NCBI GenBank assembly: GCA_964550025.1
Contig: CAZJYI010000012.1
Span: 53,527 to 117,526 of the forward strand
Direction of reading: 5' to 3'
DNA length: 64,000 nt
Source: CAZJYI01 sp964550025
GTDB lineage: Bacteria; Verrucomicrobiota; Kiritimatiellia; UBA8416; CAYOBW01
A program made the position numbers and the translations under genes. Positions 1 through 8,393 of the stretch are shown one piece after another. The stretch's first letter is position 1. Every line of letters begins with the position of its first letter. The notes under the pieces were generated by a model, which was not told where the DNA came from, made no database searches, and was given only the letters and a program-made list of their open reading frames with translations.

Positions 1-419
1 CGCACGGGACCCTCGGTGCTGAAGCGCCATTGGATCGTCCCGTCGGCGGCCTTCAGGCAGTGGACCGTGTCATCCGCGGAAGAACCGTAGTAAAGCCTCT
101 TTCTGTCGCCGACGACACGATAGGCGCGGTCGTAAATCTGGCTTGGGACGAGGGGGTTCGATTGGGCTGCGATATTGCGCACCGCCGGTGGTGGCCAGGC
201 CGGGCGTGGAGGTGCGGTTGGCGTGTGGGTCCACTGCGGGTAGAGCGGGAGTTGCAGCGACTGCGACGCGATGCCGCTTCGACGGGTGTCCCCGCGGACG
301 GTCGGCCAGGCCCCATCGGGCTGTGCGGCGGTTTGCAGCAGAAGTACCGCAAATGCAGTCGAGGCGACCAGGGGCAATCCCCGGTTTCCAGCGTATTGGT
401 TGACGTCGAACGTGCTCAT
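1..419 (-). CDS. PQQ-like beta-propeller protein, exported (partial, N-terminal 139 residues)
   Basis: The gene runs off the left edge of the window, so only its first 139 codons are visible. An N-terminal hydrophobic stretch (about residues 20-33, ending LLLQTAAQ) looks like a signal peptide. It is followed by AWPTVRGDTRRSG, the usual opening of PQQ-type propellers in PVC bacteria. Near the edge a blade-like segment reads YYGSSADDTVHCLKAADG then TIQWRF, the pattern of PQQ propeller blades. These proteins sit outside the cytoplasm and often do not bind PQQ, so an enzymatic role cannot be assigned. The same opening (WPTYRGNARRGG) occurs in the second propeller of the protein at 45235-48606. 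No clear ribosome binding site precedes the ATG. Confidence 0.72.
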   Translation of the reverse strand, partial: MSTFDVNQYAGNRGLPLVASTAFAVLLLQTAAQPDGAWPTVRGDTRRSGIASQSLQLPLYPQWTHTPTAPPRPAWPPPAVRNIAAQSNPLVPSQIYDRAYRVVGDRKRLYYGSSADDTVHCLKAADGTIQWRFSTEGPV

Positions 420-603
420 GGCGGACGGGAAGGATACCACACCTCCGACGGTACGCGATGCAAAACTGGGGTGATCTTCTTGCCGAAACCCCGTGGATGG
501 GAAGCATTTCGCAGGCCGGAGCTCGCATGCTGGAGCGTGGCGGGTCTGCGCCGCGCCCAGGTCGTGGCAGGAGACCGTCGCGACTGAGCCCGGGAACCGC
601 GCG

Positions 604-1185
604 CTACTCAGGGTCCGGCAGAACCAACGCGGCGACAAGATAGATGATCAGCCCGGTGACAATGCCCGAGAACAGCGCGACGAAGGCGACCAGCAGGCGC
701 AGCAGCGAGGCGTCGAGCCCCGTGTATTCGGCCAGGCCGCCGCACACGCCGGCCAGCATGCGGTCCCGCGACTTGCGGAGTTGGCGTGGCCGGCTGACCC
801 CGGCGACCAGGTCCCGGCGGCAGTGCTTGCAGCGGATGGCTTCGATGCGCACGTCACCTCCGCAGTAGGGGCAGGCCATGGTCGAGGTCTCGCGGTCCAA
901 CGTTGCAAAAAGCCTGTCCGCCTCCTCCGGCGAGATCGTACCGTTCTCCAGCATGCTCAGGATGCGTGAACGCTCTTCATTGTAGCGGGACAGCGAACGC
1001 TGCAGTGACACCGTGCGCTGGTCCATGGACGGTGGTGGAGGGCCGGAGGATTGAGGGGAAACCGGTTGCGGTGGGGGGGCCGCGCGACGTGCGAGCACGA
1101 CAACCAGTACCACGATCAGGATGAGCGGGGCCAGCAGGGCGAACCCCATCACCACCAGCCAGGGCAAGGCAAAAGCGTGGGGCAT
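604..1185 (-). CDS. PspC-domain membrane protein with zinc ribbon
   Basis: A 193-residue protein. Order: a transmembrane helix (about 12-32), a proline-rich linker, a short helical motif (74-97, ILSMLENGTISPEEADRLF), a zinc ribbon (C105, C108, C119, C122), and a C-terminal PspC domain (about 136-190, RMLAGVCGGLAEYTGLDASLLRLL) with a second hydrophobic region. PspC proteins are inner-membrane partners in envelope-stress responses in other bacteria; the role here is inferred. It is the last gene of a six-gene minus-strand operon, and its ATG lies one base after the stop of the preceding gene. Confidence 0.85.
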   Translation of the reverse strand: MPHAFALPWLVVMGFALLAPLILIVVLVVVLARRAAPPPQPVSPQSSGPPPPSMDQRTVSLQRSLSRYNEERSRILSMLENGTISPEEADRLFATLDRETSTMACPYCGGDVRIEAIRCKHCRRDLVAGVSRPRQLRKSRDRMLAGVCGGLAEYTGLDASLLRLLVAFVALFSGIVTGLIIYLVAALVLPDPE

Positions 1186-1186
1186 G

Positions 1187-1486
1187 TCAACTCTCCTCGG
1201 GTATGATCATGGCACCGACGATATAGGCGATGATGCCCGGGATGATGCCCGTGGCGAAGATCCCCAGTGCGACGAGCAGGCGCATGAGGGTCGCGTCCAT
1301 TCCCGCATAGACGGCAAGACCGCCGCACACACCCGAGAGCATCCTGTCCGTGCGTGAACGAAACAGCTTGCGTTGTTCCGGCATCCCTGACGTCGGTTGC
1401 CGGCTTCCATTCAGCATGCTGCCGCAGTGCTTGCACTTGACGGCCGCGTCCTGGATCTCCTCGGCGCAATAGGGGCAGCGTTTCAT
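1187..1486 (-). CDS. Small zinc-ribbon PspC protein
   Basis: A 99-residue protein. The N-terminal zinc ribbon has cysteines 4, 7, 18 and 21 (MKRCPYC...CKHC). A PspC domain follows (about 40-95, RMLSGVCGGLAVYAGMDATL, then a hydrophobic helix through GAMIIPEES). It is close to the C-terminal half of the next gene's product and probably a tandem paralogue. It lacks the short helical motif found in its operon neighbours. Its start overlaps the stop of the upstream gene by four bases, which indicates translational coupling. Confidence 0.85.
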   Translation of the reverse strand: MKRCPYCAEEIQDAAVKCKHCGSMLNGSRQPTSGMPEQRKLFRSRTDRMLSGVCGGLAVYAGMDATLMRLLVALGIFATGIIPGIIAYIVGAMIIPEES

Positions 1487-2034
1487 CTTTCCACCTCCTG
1501 GGGCAATACCGGCACCGGCACCGTCTCCTGCTCGGCGCCCTGCTGGAATTCGTGTATCGTGATTCCCTCCTCCGCGGCGCGTTGATGGAGCTCCTGCATT
1601 AGCCTTGCCTCATGCTCGGCGCGCTGATGGACGGAGGGTCTCACGCCAAACCACCGGAGCCCAAGCACCAGCAGGATTAGCAGTAGCGGGCCCAGGAGGA
1701 GCGCCACCAGGAGGGCGATAAGGCAGCCTTTGGACGTGCCCGACCCCGTTCTGGGGGGTGCAGGCATGGATTCGGGAACGGGTGAGCCGAGTTGGCCCAT
1801 TCGTTCTTCCGCCTCGTCCTTGGTGATCTCTCCATTCGCCAGCTTCCTGAGAATCTCCTGGCGGTCTTCTTGTTGGACGGCCTGCGCGATGGAGGGGGTT
1901 GCGGCAGCCGCCGCCCGCGGCCGATTCCGACTTCGGCTGGACAGCATCACAACCAACGCCACGATGCCGGCAACAACCAGCCCCAACACCATCAGTATGA
2001 CTATCATTATCGGGAATAAGGCTATCCTGCTCAC
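1483..2034 (-). CDS. Membrane protein with SHOCT-like helical motif
   Basis: A 183-residue protein with two predicted membrane segments (about 7-31 and 104-126). Between them is a short helical motif (60-83, EILRKLANGEITKDEAEERM) resembling the SHOCT domain and the C-terminus of DUF2089 proteins. The C-terminal tail is charged and probably helical (RQ/AE-rich). I do not recognise a family for the whole protein. It overlaps both operon neighbours by four bases, so it is part of one transcript. Confidence 0.75.
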   Translation of the reverse strand: MSRIALFPIMIVILMVLGLVVAGIVALVVMLSSRSRNRPRAAAAATPSIAQAVQQEDRQEILRKLANGEITKDEAEERMGQLGSPVPESMPAPPRTGSGTSKGCLIALLVALLLGPLLLILLVLGLRWFGVRPSVHQRAEHEARLMQELHQRAAEEGITIHEFQQGAEQETVPVPVLPQEVER

Positions 2035-2336
2035 TTTGCTCTCCTCTCATTCTCCGGCTGCTGCGTCTGTTCGGATTCGGAGGATTGAGTCCCCCAGAGT
2101 TGCTCCTCCGCCTCGGCCTTGCTCAACTCGCCTTCGGCCAGTCTGCGCAGTATGGTCTGCCTGTCTTCAGACGATGCGTGCACGGCCGGTGGCGGGAGCA
2201 CGGTCTTGGGCGGGCGGCGGCGGGTTCGTAAGATCAGCAGCGCTATCAAGACGATTGGCCCGATCAGAACGAAGGCAATCAGCAGCACTTCGGGGATACC
2301 CGGGACCAGGAACGCGAGGGAAGGCATTGTTTGCAT
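2031..2336 (-). CDS. Small single-pass protein with SHOCT-like motif
   Basis: A 101-residue protein with one membrane helix (about 14-37), a basic stop-transfer stretch (RTRRRPPK), and the recurring short helical motif at about 60-81 (TILRRLAEGELSKAEAEEQL). The tail is acidic, glutamine-rich and likely disordered. No enzymatic motif is seen. It has a four-base overlap with the next gene and a three-base gap after the previous one. Confidence 0.72.
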   Translation of the reverse strand: MQTMPSLAFLVPGIPEVLLIAFVLIGPIVLIALLILRTRRRPPKTVLPPPAVHASSEDRQTILRRLAEGELSKAEAEEQLWGTQSSESEQTQQPENERRAK

Positions 2337-2339
2337 CGG

Positions 2340-2966
2340 TCAGCTCCTCTTCTGGGGGTCGCTGTCGGGGCCCTTCGGCATGGCCTTGACGAATAGGATG
2401 ATGAGTATGAGCCCCACGAGGTTGAACCCAAGACCGTCGCCGTTCGTAACTTTCTTGGTGCCCCATAGCAGGATTTGCCGGTTCAGGACGTGGAAGTTGA
2501 CGACCACGACGACAATCTGAGCCGCTGCCCATATGGTCCCAAGAGCCCAACCCGTTCGGGAGCCCTTGCAGATGAGGATGGCACCCGTGATTCCCAGCAG
2601 AGCCAGCAATATCGGAGGGATGCCCTGCGGAGAGAAGCGGCCTATACCGTACAAGCACACCAACCCGCACATGAGAAAGGTGTAGCATACCAGGAACTTC
2701 CCGAGGCCTGTCAGGCCGTGGAACCCTCGCCCGGCCTGTGGAACGAACCCGGGGTCCCGCGGTGCGGTCAGCGCGCTTTCGCATTCCGGGCAAACGAGAG
2801 CCCGAGCCGGGATGGTTTCGGCACAGTACGGGCACTGACGCTGTTCGCCTGTACGTTGTTCCAGTGACATCAGAAGGCGTTCCCCCTCTTCGGGGGTCAC
2901 CTTCCCGGATTGGACCATCTCCAGGATTCGCGCTTGTTCACGTTGTTGATCGTTCTCTGTCGCCAT
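2340..2966 (-). CDS. Multi-pass membrane protein with N-terminal SHOCT-like motif and zinc ribbon
   Basis: A 208-residue protein. The short helical motif lies at the N-terminus (12-36, ARILEMVQSGKVTPEEGERL), followed by a zinc ribbon (C45, C48, C59, C62) and about four hydrophobic segments (roughly 88-110, 116-133, 140-158 and 183-196). The cytosolic-looking front end joined to a membrane anchor suggests a sensor or scaffold role rather than catalysis; this is inference. It starts one base after the stop of the DUF2089 gene. Confidence 0.78.
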   Translation of the reverse strand: MATENDQQREQARILEMVQSGKVTPEEGERLLMSLEQRTGEQRQCPYCAETIPARALVCPECESALTAPRDPGFVPQAGRGFHGLTGLGKFLVCYTFLMCGLVCLYGIGRFSPQGIPPILLALLGITGAILICKGSRTGWALGTIWAAAQIVVVVVNFHVLNRQILLWGTKKVTNGDGLGFNLVGLILIILFVKAMPKGPDSDPQKRS

Positions 2967-2967
2967 C

Positions 2968-3327
2968 CTACAGCTCCCTCAGAAGTTGAATCGCCTCGTC
3001 AACGGAGATCTGGCCCTGTTCAATTCTGTCGAGGATCTGGTTCCGCGCGTCCCGCTCGTCATTCTCCGCTGCCTCCAGTGCGGAGATGACGCGGTTGAGC
3101 CGACTGCGCACGGTGGGGTAGGAGACGCCCAGTCTGTCCGCCACCGCCTTTAGGCTGCCGCTCGACCGCACGAACAGCTCCACGAACTCCCGTTCCTCGG
3201 CCGGAAGCCGGGCCAGGCGCGGGATCGGAATACGCCCCTCGAGCGTCACGTCACACGACGTGCACCGCAGCTTCTCGATCTCCATCGACGCCCGGCAGCA
3301 CGGGCAGACATTCGTCAGACGATCCAT
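2968..3327 (-). CDS. DUF2089-family zinc-ribbon helix-turn-helix regulator
   Basis: A 119-residue protein. A zinc ribbon (C8, C11, C22, C25) precedes a sigma70-region-4-like helix-turn-helix (about 41-86, ...SSGSLKAVADRLGVSYPTVRSRL...) and the short helical motif (97-118, ILDRIEQGQISVDEAIQLL). This is the DUF2089 layout. I chose the ATG at 3327 because it has a GTGAGG ribosome binding site. An in-frame ATG at 3351 would overlap the predicted -10 element and lie upstream of the transcription start. As first gene of the operon and the only likely DNA-binding member, it may regulate the cluster. Confidence 0.88.
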   Translation of the reverse strand: MDRLTNVCPCCRASMEIEKLRCTSCDVTLEGRIPIPRLARLPAEEREFVELFVRSSGSLKAVADRLGVSYPTVRSRLNRVISALEAAENDERDARNQILDRIEQGQISVDEAIQLLREL

Positions 3328-3351
3328 GGGAACCTCACTAATCTGCAGCAT

Positions 3352-3379
3352 ATCGTATGGATATTCATTGTTATGTCAA
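3352..3379 (-). promoter_or_regulatory. Sigma70-like promoter of the DUF2089/PspC operon
   Basis: On the minus strand a perfect -35 TTGACA (3379-3374) is followed after 16 bases by TACGAT (3357-3352). The start of transcription would be near 3345, giving a leader of about 18 bases that just holds the GTGAGG ribosome binding site. The surrounding 60 bases are conspicuously AT-rich for this window. Known: sigma70 consensus. Inferred: that it is used. Confidence 0.6.
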
Positions 3380-3625
3380 GATTATTTATCCAGATATTAA
3401 TAATATTGCCTAGAGGCGCAATAATGACATTGCAAATGCGGCACACCTGCCAAGTGCGACCCACCCCTGCAGGCCCTGTCCCCGTGCGAAATGTGCACAA
3501 ACGTGCAGGGTCTGTCCCCGTACAAGGCATTTGCTTTTCAAGCGGTGCGTCGGGCGGTAGAGTATGGAGTCCAGGATGGAGCATCCCCGTACGGGGGAAC
3601 GGGGGAATGAAATACAGGAGGACAG

Positions 3626-4768
3626 ATGAACGCACGACACGCCGCATTGATCGGAACTGTTGCCTTGTTGAGCATGACGGCCGCGGCCGGTCCGGCCGGA
3701 GTTCGCTTCTTCATCGGTACCTACACGCGCAAAGGCAGTGAGGGGATCTACACAACCGTACTCGATCCCGCCACCGGGCGTCTGTCCAAGCCGGTTCTCG
3801 CGGCGAAAGCGCGGCACCCGTCTTTCGTGGCCATCCACCCCAGCAAGCGCTTTCTCTACGCCGTCGGGGAAGGCGCGCGCCCCAGTACGGGCGGAGGCAA
3901 AGGGGCCGTTGCTTTCAGCGTCGACCCGGAGTCCGGCAAGCTCACCGAGCTGAATCAGCAGGACGCCGGAGGGACGGGGCCCTGTCACCTCGCTGTGGAC
4001 CCGGCCGGGACGCGACTGATCGTGGCCAACTACGGCAGCGGATCGGTAGCCGTCTTTCCGGTGGGCGTCGACGGGCGGTTGGGCGAACGTTCCCAGCTCA
4101 TTCAGCACGAGGGTTCCGGCCCGAACGAAAGACGCCAGAAAGGGCCTCACGCGCACGGTGTGACGCTCGACGTGACGGGGCGCTACGCATTCATCTGCGA
4201 CCTCGGTATCGACAAGGTCATGGTCTACCGCCTATCGAGGGAGAGTACCACTCTCTTGCCGGCCGATCCTCCCGCGGCGGTGACACCCCCGGGCGGCGGT
4301 CCGCGCCACGCCGCGTTTGCGCCCGACGGCCGCCACCTGTTCGTCATCAACGAGCTCGATAGCACCGTGACGACCTACCGCTGGGATGCGGCGGCCGGCG
4401 CCCTCCGGCAGCTCGGGACCGTGTCGACATTGCCGTCCGACTTCAAGGACAGGAACACAACCGCCGAGATCGCGGTGCACCCTTCCGGCCGCTTCGTGTA
4501 CGGCTCGAACCGCGGCCATGACAGCATCGCCGTGTTTGCCTGCGACGCGGAAAGCGGCAAGCTCGACCGCGTTCAGATCCAGCCGTGCGGCGGCGAGACG
4601 CCACGCTGCTTCACGCTCGACCCGTCGGGCCGGTTCCTCCTGGTGGCCAACCAGGCGACGAGCAGCATTGTTGTCTATCGCGTCGACCCGAAAAGCGGTC
4701 GCCTGACACCCACCGGCAACGAGATCTCCGTGTCGATGCCGGTGTGCGTCGTGCCGTACGTGCCGTGA
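3626..4768 (+). CDS. Exported lactonase, YbhE-type seven-bladed beta-propeller
   Basis: A 380-residue protein with a signal peptide (about 1-21) and the 6-phosphogluconolactonase/YbhE propeller fold: FFIGTYTRKGSEGIYT near the N-terminus, then repeated blades such as HPSGRFVYGSNRGHDSI and LDPSGRFLLVANQATSS. The family hydrolyses sugar lactones or related cyclic esters. Export makes phosphogluconolactone an unlikely substrate, so extracytoplasmic aldonolactones are more plausible. An excellent AGGAGG lies seven bases before the ATG. It heads a plus-strand run of carbohydrate genes. Confidence 0.88.
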   Translation: MNARHAALIGTVALLSMTAAAGPAGVRFFIGTYTRKGSEGIYTTVLDPATGRLSKPVLAAKARHPSFVAIHPSKRFLYAVGEGARPSTGGGKGAVAFSVDPESGKLTELNQQDAGGTGPCHLAVDPAGTRLIVANYGSGSVAVFPVGVDGRLGERSQLIQHEGSGPNERRQKGPHAHGVTLDVTGRYAFICDLGIDKVMVYRLSRESTTLLPADPPAAVTPPGGGPRHAAFAPDGRHLFVINELDSTVTTYRWDAAAGALRQLGTVSTLPSDFKDRNTTAEIAVHPSGRFVYGSNRGHDSIAVFACDAESGKLDRVQIQPCGGETPRCFTLDPSGRFLLVANQATSSIVVYRVDPKSGRLTPTGNEISVSMPVCVVPYVP

Positions 4769-4860
4769 CGGAAGGGAGCTCTTGACGCGGGGCGTCGGTC
4801 CTGACAACCTCTTCGGGTGCGTCGGCACGCGAGCCCGGTACCGAATGGTGTACGCAAGAA

Positions 4861-4921
4861 GTCGCGGAAGACGCCGAGTCTTCCGTCTTCCGGAATCGGA
4901 ACGCTTGGCGCGTTCCGCTAC
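4861..4921. repeat. Family A hairpin repeat, copy 1
   Basis: Two 26-base arms in opposite orientation (4861-4885, one base short, and 4896-4921). Each arm is itself a hairpin: GGAAGAC / GTCTTCC in the left, GGAACGC / GCGTTCC in the right. This copy has C for A at the third base of the left arm and GCCGA instead of GCCAA in its loop. It lies about 90 bases downstream of the lactonase stop codon, in a 294-base gap where I see nothing else. Confidence 0.75.
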
Positions 4922-5062
4922 GGGAAACGCGATGCAGAGGAGCGTAGTTTTCCGGTTGCGTATCCCGTCGCGTGGTGGACAGCCGGGAATCTCAGCGGGC
5001 TCCGCCGCACGAAGAACGATGCTGCTCCATTTGTGGAACAGCGACCGAAGAGGAGGCATAGA

Positions 5063-5899
5063 ATGGATATCTCAAGGCATCTGGAACGTCTCGCCGTCTG
5101 TAGTTGGTCGTTGCAGCCCGCCGGTCCCGCCGACTTGGCCCAGCAGCTGACCGCGGTCGGCATCAGTCGCGTGCAACTTGGACTTGATCCCGTGAGGGAG
5201 GATCCGGCCTGGGCGGATGCGTTCACCGTTCTCCGGGAGCACGGAATCGACGTCGTGTCCGGGATGATGGCCGCGGTGGGGGAGGATTACTCGACCCTGG
5301 AGACGATTCGCGTCACGGGCGGTATCACGCCGGACGGCACCTGGGAACAGAACCTGGCCAATTTCACGGCCAACGCCGACCTGATGGTAAAAGAGGGCGT
5401 GTCGACGGCCCTGTTCCATGCCGGCTTTCTGCCGCACGAGGAATCCGACCCCGATTTCGAGAAGATGCTGGGGCGCTTGAGTGCCGTAGCCGACCTATTT
5501 GCGGAGCGCGGTCTAGACGTCGTTCTCGAAACGGGACAGGAGCCTGCCCACGGTCTGCGCGCTTTCCTGGACAGACTCGATCGGGACAACGTAGGCGCCA
5601 ATCTGGATCCCGCCAACATGCTGTTGTACAACAACGGCAATCCCGTGGAAGCACTGAGGTTGCTGGGTAGCTACGTGTGCAACCTGCACATCAAGGATGC
5701 CAACGTGACGCAGGTGCCCGGAACCTGGGGCGAGGAAGTGGTCGTCGGGACGGGGCAGGTCGATTGGAGCGAGTTCTTCGAAGCCCTGGACGATATCGGT
5801 TTCGACGGTGACCTGTGCATCGAGCGCGAGGCGGGCGATCAGCGAGTGGCGGATATTCGCGCGGCGCGGGGATTCCTGGTGTCGCTGAATGAGGACTGA
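5063..5899 (+). CDS. Sugar phosphate isomerase/epimerase (TIM barrel)
   Basis: A 278-residue protein of the xylose-isomerase-like TIM-barrel superfamily (AP endonuclease 2 clan). Visible markers: DVVLETGQEPA (metal-ligand glutamate), NVGANLDPANMLLYNNGNPV, CNLHIKDANV and a late DLCIEREAG strand with a final glutamate ligand. There is no signal peptide, so it is cytoplasmic. The start is set by AGGAGG at 5051-5056, seven bases from the ATG. The stop sits just before the oxidoreductase start at 5901, so the two are coupled. The substrate is probably a sugar or keto-sugar produced by that oxidoreductase. Confidence 0.87.
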   Translation: MDISRHLERLAVCSWSLQPAGPADLAQQLTAVGISRVQLGLDPVREDPAWADAFTVLREHGIDVVSGMMAAVGEDYSTLETIRVTGGITPDGTWEQNLANFTANADLMVKEGVSTALFHAGFLPHEESDPDFEKMLGRLSAVADLFAERGLDVVLETGQEPAHGLRAFLDRLDRDNVGANLDPANMLLYNNGNPVEALRLLGSYVCNLHIKDANVTQVPGTWGEEVVVGTGQVDWSEFFEALDDIGFDGDLCIEREAGDQRVADIRAARGFLVSLNED

Positions 5900-5900
5900 G

Positions 5901-7193
5901 ATGATGAGTGGCATGCAGACAGAAGTGCGTGGGCCGTCGCTGTCGCGGCGGAGTTTTCTGAAACGTACGGGTGGCGTTGCGGTGGGGGCGACGCTGAGCC
6001 GGGCCGTGTCGCTGACGGCGGCCGAGAAGGCGCGGTCGGTCGGCGCCAACGATCGTATTCGTGTTGCGCAGATCGGTTGCGGCAGCCGCGGCATCGGCGT
6101 GCACATGAGGAACATGGCAAAGCAGAAGGGTCTCAACGTCGAGGTTGTTGCCGTGGCCGATCCCTGGCGCGTGGCGCGGGAGAAAGCGGTTGCCAGGGCG
6201 AAGGAGTGGTTCGGGACGGATGCGAAAGCGTTTGTCTCCTATCGTGACCTGCTGGCGATGGGCGGCATCGACGCCGTGATGATCGCCTCCTGCGACCACC
6301 AGCATACGACCCATCTCGAAGCCGCTGCGACGGCGGGCAAGCACATCTATGTCGAGAAGCCGATGGCGACCGAGTTCGACCGGCTGGTGAAAGCCGTCGA
6401 TGCCGTGAAGCAGGCCGGTGTAGTCGTCCAGGTTGGCACGCAGGTGCGCAGCCTGCCGACTATGGTCGGCTGCCGCGAGCTGGTGCAGTCCGGAAAGCTC
6501 GGGAAGATCTCGCGCGTTGAAGAGGTGCGCAACGGGGAAAGACCGTATTGGTACGCGTATCTCAAGGACGTGCGTGCCGAGGACGTGGAGTGGGACGAAT
6601 TCCTGATGGATCGCCCCAAGCGGCCTTTCCGCGCCGACATCTACTCCGGCTGGTACGGCTACTATGACTTTTCGCAGGGACCCGTGCCCGGACTGGGGAG
6701 TCATTACATCGACCTCGTGCACATGATGACCGGGGCGACGTGCCCCGATAGCTGTGTTTGCCTCGGGGGTACGTTCTACTGGAGAGATGAGCATGAGTTC
6801 ACCTCCCCGGACCAGTGCCAGGCCCTGTGGACTTACCCCGAGGGTTTCCTCGTCAGCTACGTCACCAATTTCGCCAACAGCAGCGGCAGCCTCAAACGCC
6901 TCTACGGCGACATGGGCACGCTGAACTTCGACAAATGGACTGCGCCCAAGTACTCGGCTGCGGGCGGTCCGAAACGGGACGGATCGATCCGCGGCGAGAA
7001 CCCGGTGCCGCCCGTCAACATGCCGGACCATTACGTCGACTGGATCCAGTGCATGCGCAGCGGCGACACGCCCCACGCCTCGATCGACGCAGGCTACCAG
7101 CACTCCGTTGCCGTCCTCATGGCGATGAAGTCCTACGAGATGGGCCGCAAGGTGCTGTACGACGCGAAGAAGCGGGAGATGAAGACGGTGTAG
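5901..7193 (+). CDS. Tat-exported Gfo/Idh/MocA-family oxidoreductase
   Basis: A 430-residue protein. A twin-arginine signal (SRRSFLKRTGG) precedes a Rossmann domain (RIRVAQIGCGSRGIG) with the family EKP motif (HIYVEKPMATEFDR). The C-terminal half is the Gfo/Idh substrate domain (GLGSHYIDLVHMMTG). The family oxidises or reduces sugars and related polyols with NAD(P), and Tat-exported members usually keep the cofactor bound. I start at 5901 because GAGG at 5891-5894 is correctly spaced; an in-frame ATG at 5889 would overlap the previous gene. Together with the preceding TIM barrel it forms an oxidoreductase/isomerase pair. Confidence 0.9.
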   Translation: MMSGMQTEVRGPSLSRRSFLKRTGGVAVGATLSRAVSLTAAEKARSVGANDRIRVAQIGCGSRGIGVHMRNMAKQKGLNVEVVAVADPWRVAREKAVARAKEWFGTDAKAFVSYRDLLAMGGIDAVMIASCDHQHTTHLEAAATAGKHIYVEKPMATEFDRLVKAVDAVKQAGVVVQVGTQVRSLPTMVGCRELVQSGKLGKISRVEEVRNGERPYWYAYLKDVRAEDVEWDEFLMDRPKRPFRADIYSGWYGYYDFSQGPVPGLGSHYIDLVHMMTGATCPDSCVCLGGTFYWRDEHEFTSPDQCQALWTYPEGFLVSYVTNFANSSGSLKRLYGDMGTLNFDKWTAPKYSAAGGPKRDGSIRGENPVPPVNMPDHYVDWIQCMRSGDTPHASIDAGYQHSVAVLMAMKSYEMGRKVLYDAKKREMKTV

Positions 7194-7215
7194 GGGATGG
7201 GGAAGTGATCGGTTG

Positions 7216-7236
7216 TCAGTGATCAGTTATCAGTGG
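7216..7236. repeat. Heptanucleotide tandem repeat (TCAGTNA/G), 3 units
   Basis: Three adjacent 7-base units, TCAGTGA, TCAGTTA and TCAGTGG, fill the gap between the Gfo/Idh gene and the next isomerase gene. The array is short and degenerate, but its unit length matches the other arrays in the window. Confidence 0.6.
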
Positions 7237-7244
7237 GGCAGTGG

Positions 7245-8150
7245 ATGCATGATCTTGGAGTGACTCGGCGCTGCTTTCTCGGCAGCGCCTGCGCAATGGC
7301 CGGGGGGGTGATGACCGCCCGCGGACTGGAGACCAGAGGCGATGCGGCCGGAGGCTGGCAGATCGGTTGCTATACGCGCCCGTGGGACAAATTCGACTAC
7401 CGGGTCGCGCTCGACGGCATTGCCGAGGCGGGATACGCCTACGCCGGCATCATGACGGCCAAGTGCAAGAAGTGGGTGCTGGTGACCGTCGAGACGTCGC
7501 AGGATGAAGCCGCCGAGATCGGCGAAGAAGTCCGCAAGCGCGGACTCAAGGCCTTGTCCCTTTACGCCGGGAATTTCCCGGTCGAGACGTCGGTCGAGGC
7601 GGGCATCGCCGGGCTCCGCAAGATGATCGATCTCTGCGCGCTCTGCGGCAGCCCGCACCTGCTCCTTGGCGGCACGGGCAAGGCCGAGCTGGTGAAACCG
7701 TACTACAAGGTTGTGCGGGAATGCTGCAGCTACGCAGCGGAGAAGACGGTCGCACTCAGTGTCAAACCGCACGGCGGCAAGAACGCGACCGGGGCACAGT
7801 GTCGCGCCATTATCCAGGACGTCGGGCATCCCAACTTCCGTCTCTGGTACGATCCGGGGAACATCTACTTCTACTCCAAAGGCGCGCTGGACCCTGTTGA
7901 CGACGCGGGGGCCGTCGACGGCATCGTCAGTGGGATGTGCGTGAAGGACTTCCTTCCGCCCAAGAACGTCCACGTGACGCCGGGCACGGGGAAGGTGGAT
8001 TTTCGAAAGGTCCTGGCGCGACTGGAGAAGGGCGGCTTCACGCGCGGCCCGCTTGTTGTCGAGTGCACCTCCAGGGGCGATGCGGCCCATGTGACGGGCG
8101 AGGCGCGCAAGGCGCGGGAGTTCCTGGAGGGGCTGGTGAGGGGGACGTAG
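7245..8150 (+). CDS. Exported TIM-barrel sugar isomerase-like protein
   Basis: A 301-residue xylose-isomerase-like TIM-barrel protein. The N-terminus (VTRRCFLGSACAMAGGVM) resembles a Tat signal. Barrel signatures include LLLGGTGKAELV, ALSVKPHGGKNATG, FRLWYDPGNIYFYSKG and LVVECTSRGDAAHV. The second barrel motif reads SVKPHG where many relatives have E-x-H, so the metal site is slightly altered. The ATG at 7245 avoids the heptamer array, but its ribosome binding site is weak; a GTG at 7233 is the alternative. It probably acts on the product of the exported oxidoreductase upstream. Confidence 0.8.
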   Translation: MHDLGVTRRCFLGSACAMAGGVMTARGLETRGDAAGGWQIGCYTRPWDKFDYRVALDGIAEAGYAYAGIMTAKCKKWVLVTVETSQDEAAEIGEEVRKRGLKALSLYAGNFPVETSVEAGIAGLRKMIDLCALCGSPHLLLGGTGKAELVKPYYKVVRECCSYAAEKTVALSVKPHGGKNATGAQCRAIIQDVGHPNFRLWYDPGNIYFYSKGALDPVDDAGAVDGIVSGMCVKDFLPPKNVHVTPGTGKVDFRKVLARLEKGGFTRGPLVVECTSRGDAAHVTGEARKAREFLEGLVRGT

Positions 8151-8197
8151 TCCCCGTGCCCTTCTCTGGTGTGCGGTGCGGTAGGTTCTCTCCCCAC

Positions 8198-8333
8198 GTA
8201 GCGCGGAAGTCCGTTCCGCGCATCCCCGAACATGGGGACCGGATGCTGAGAGTGAGCGGGCCGGCCCTCCGGACGCTCCTCCTGCACGCCATTCTCTGCC
8301 CATGGACAGGCGCGGATCGGACTTCCGCGCTAC
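8198..8333. repeat. 16-bp perfect inverted repeat in convergent gap (variant of family A)
   Basis: GTAGCGCGGAAGTCCG at 8198-8213 and its exact reverse complement at 8318-8333 are 104 bases apart. The sequence resembles family A (GTAGCGGAAG...) with an extra CG. It lies between the convergent 3' ends of the isomerase (8150) and the sulfatase fusion (8394), where it could end transcription in both directions. Confidence 0.55.
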
Positions 8334-8393
8334 GGGTCGCCCTGCAGGAGCGGGTCGCTACACATGCCGACATGCGCGCGTCGGGCATCTGCG

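Noticed and set aside
3328..3351. Start of the DUF2089 gene at the upstream ATG (3351)
   Set aside because: That codon overlaps the predicted -10 element, so it would not be transcribed; the ATG at 3327 has a good ribosome binding site.
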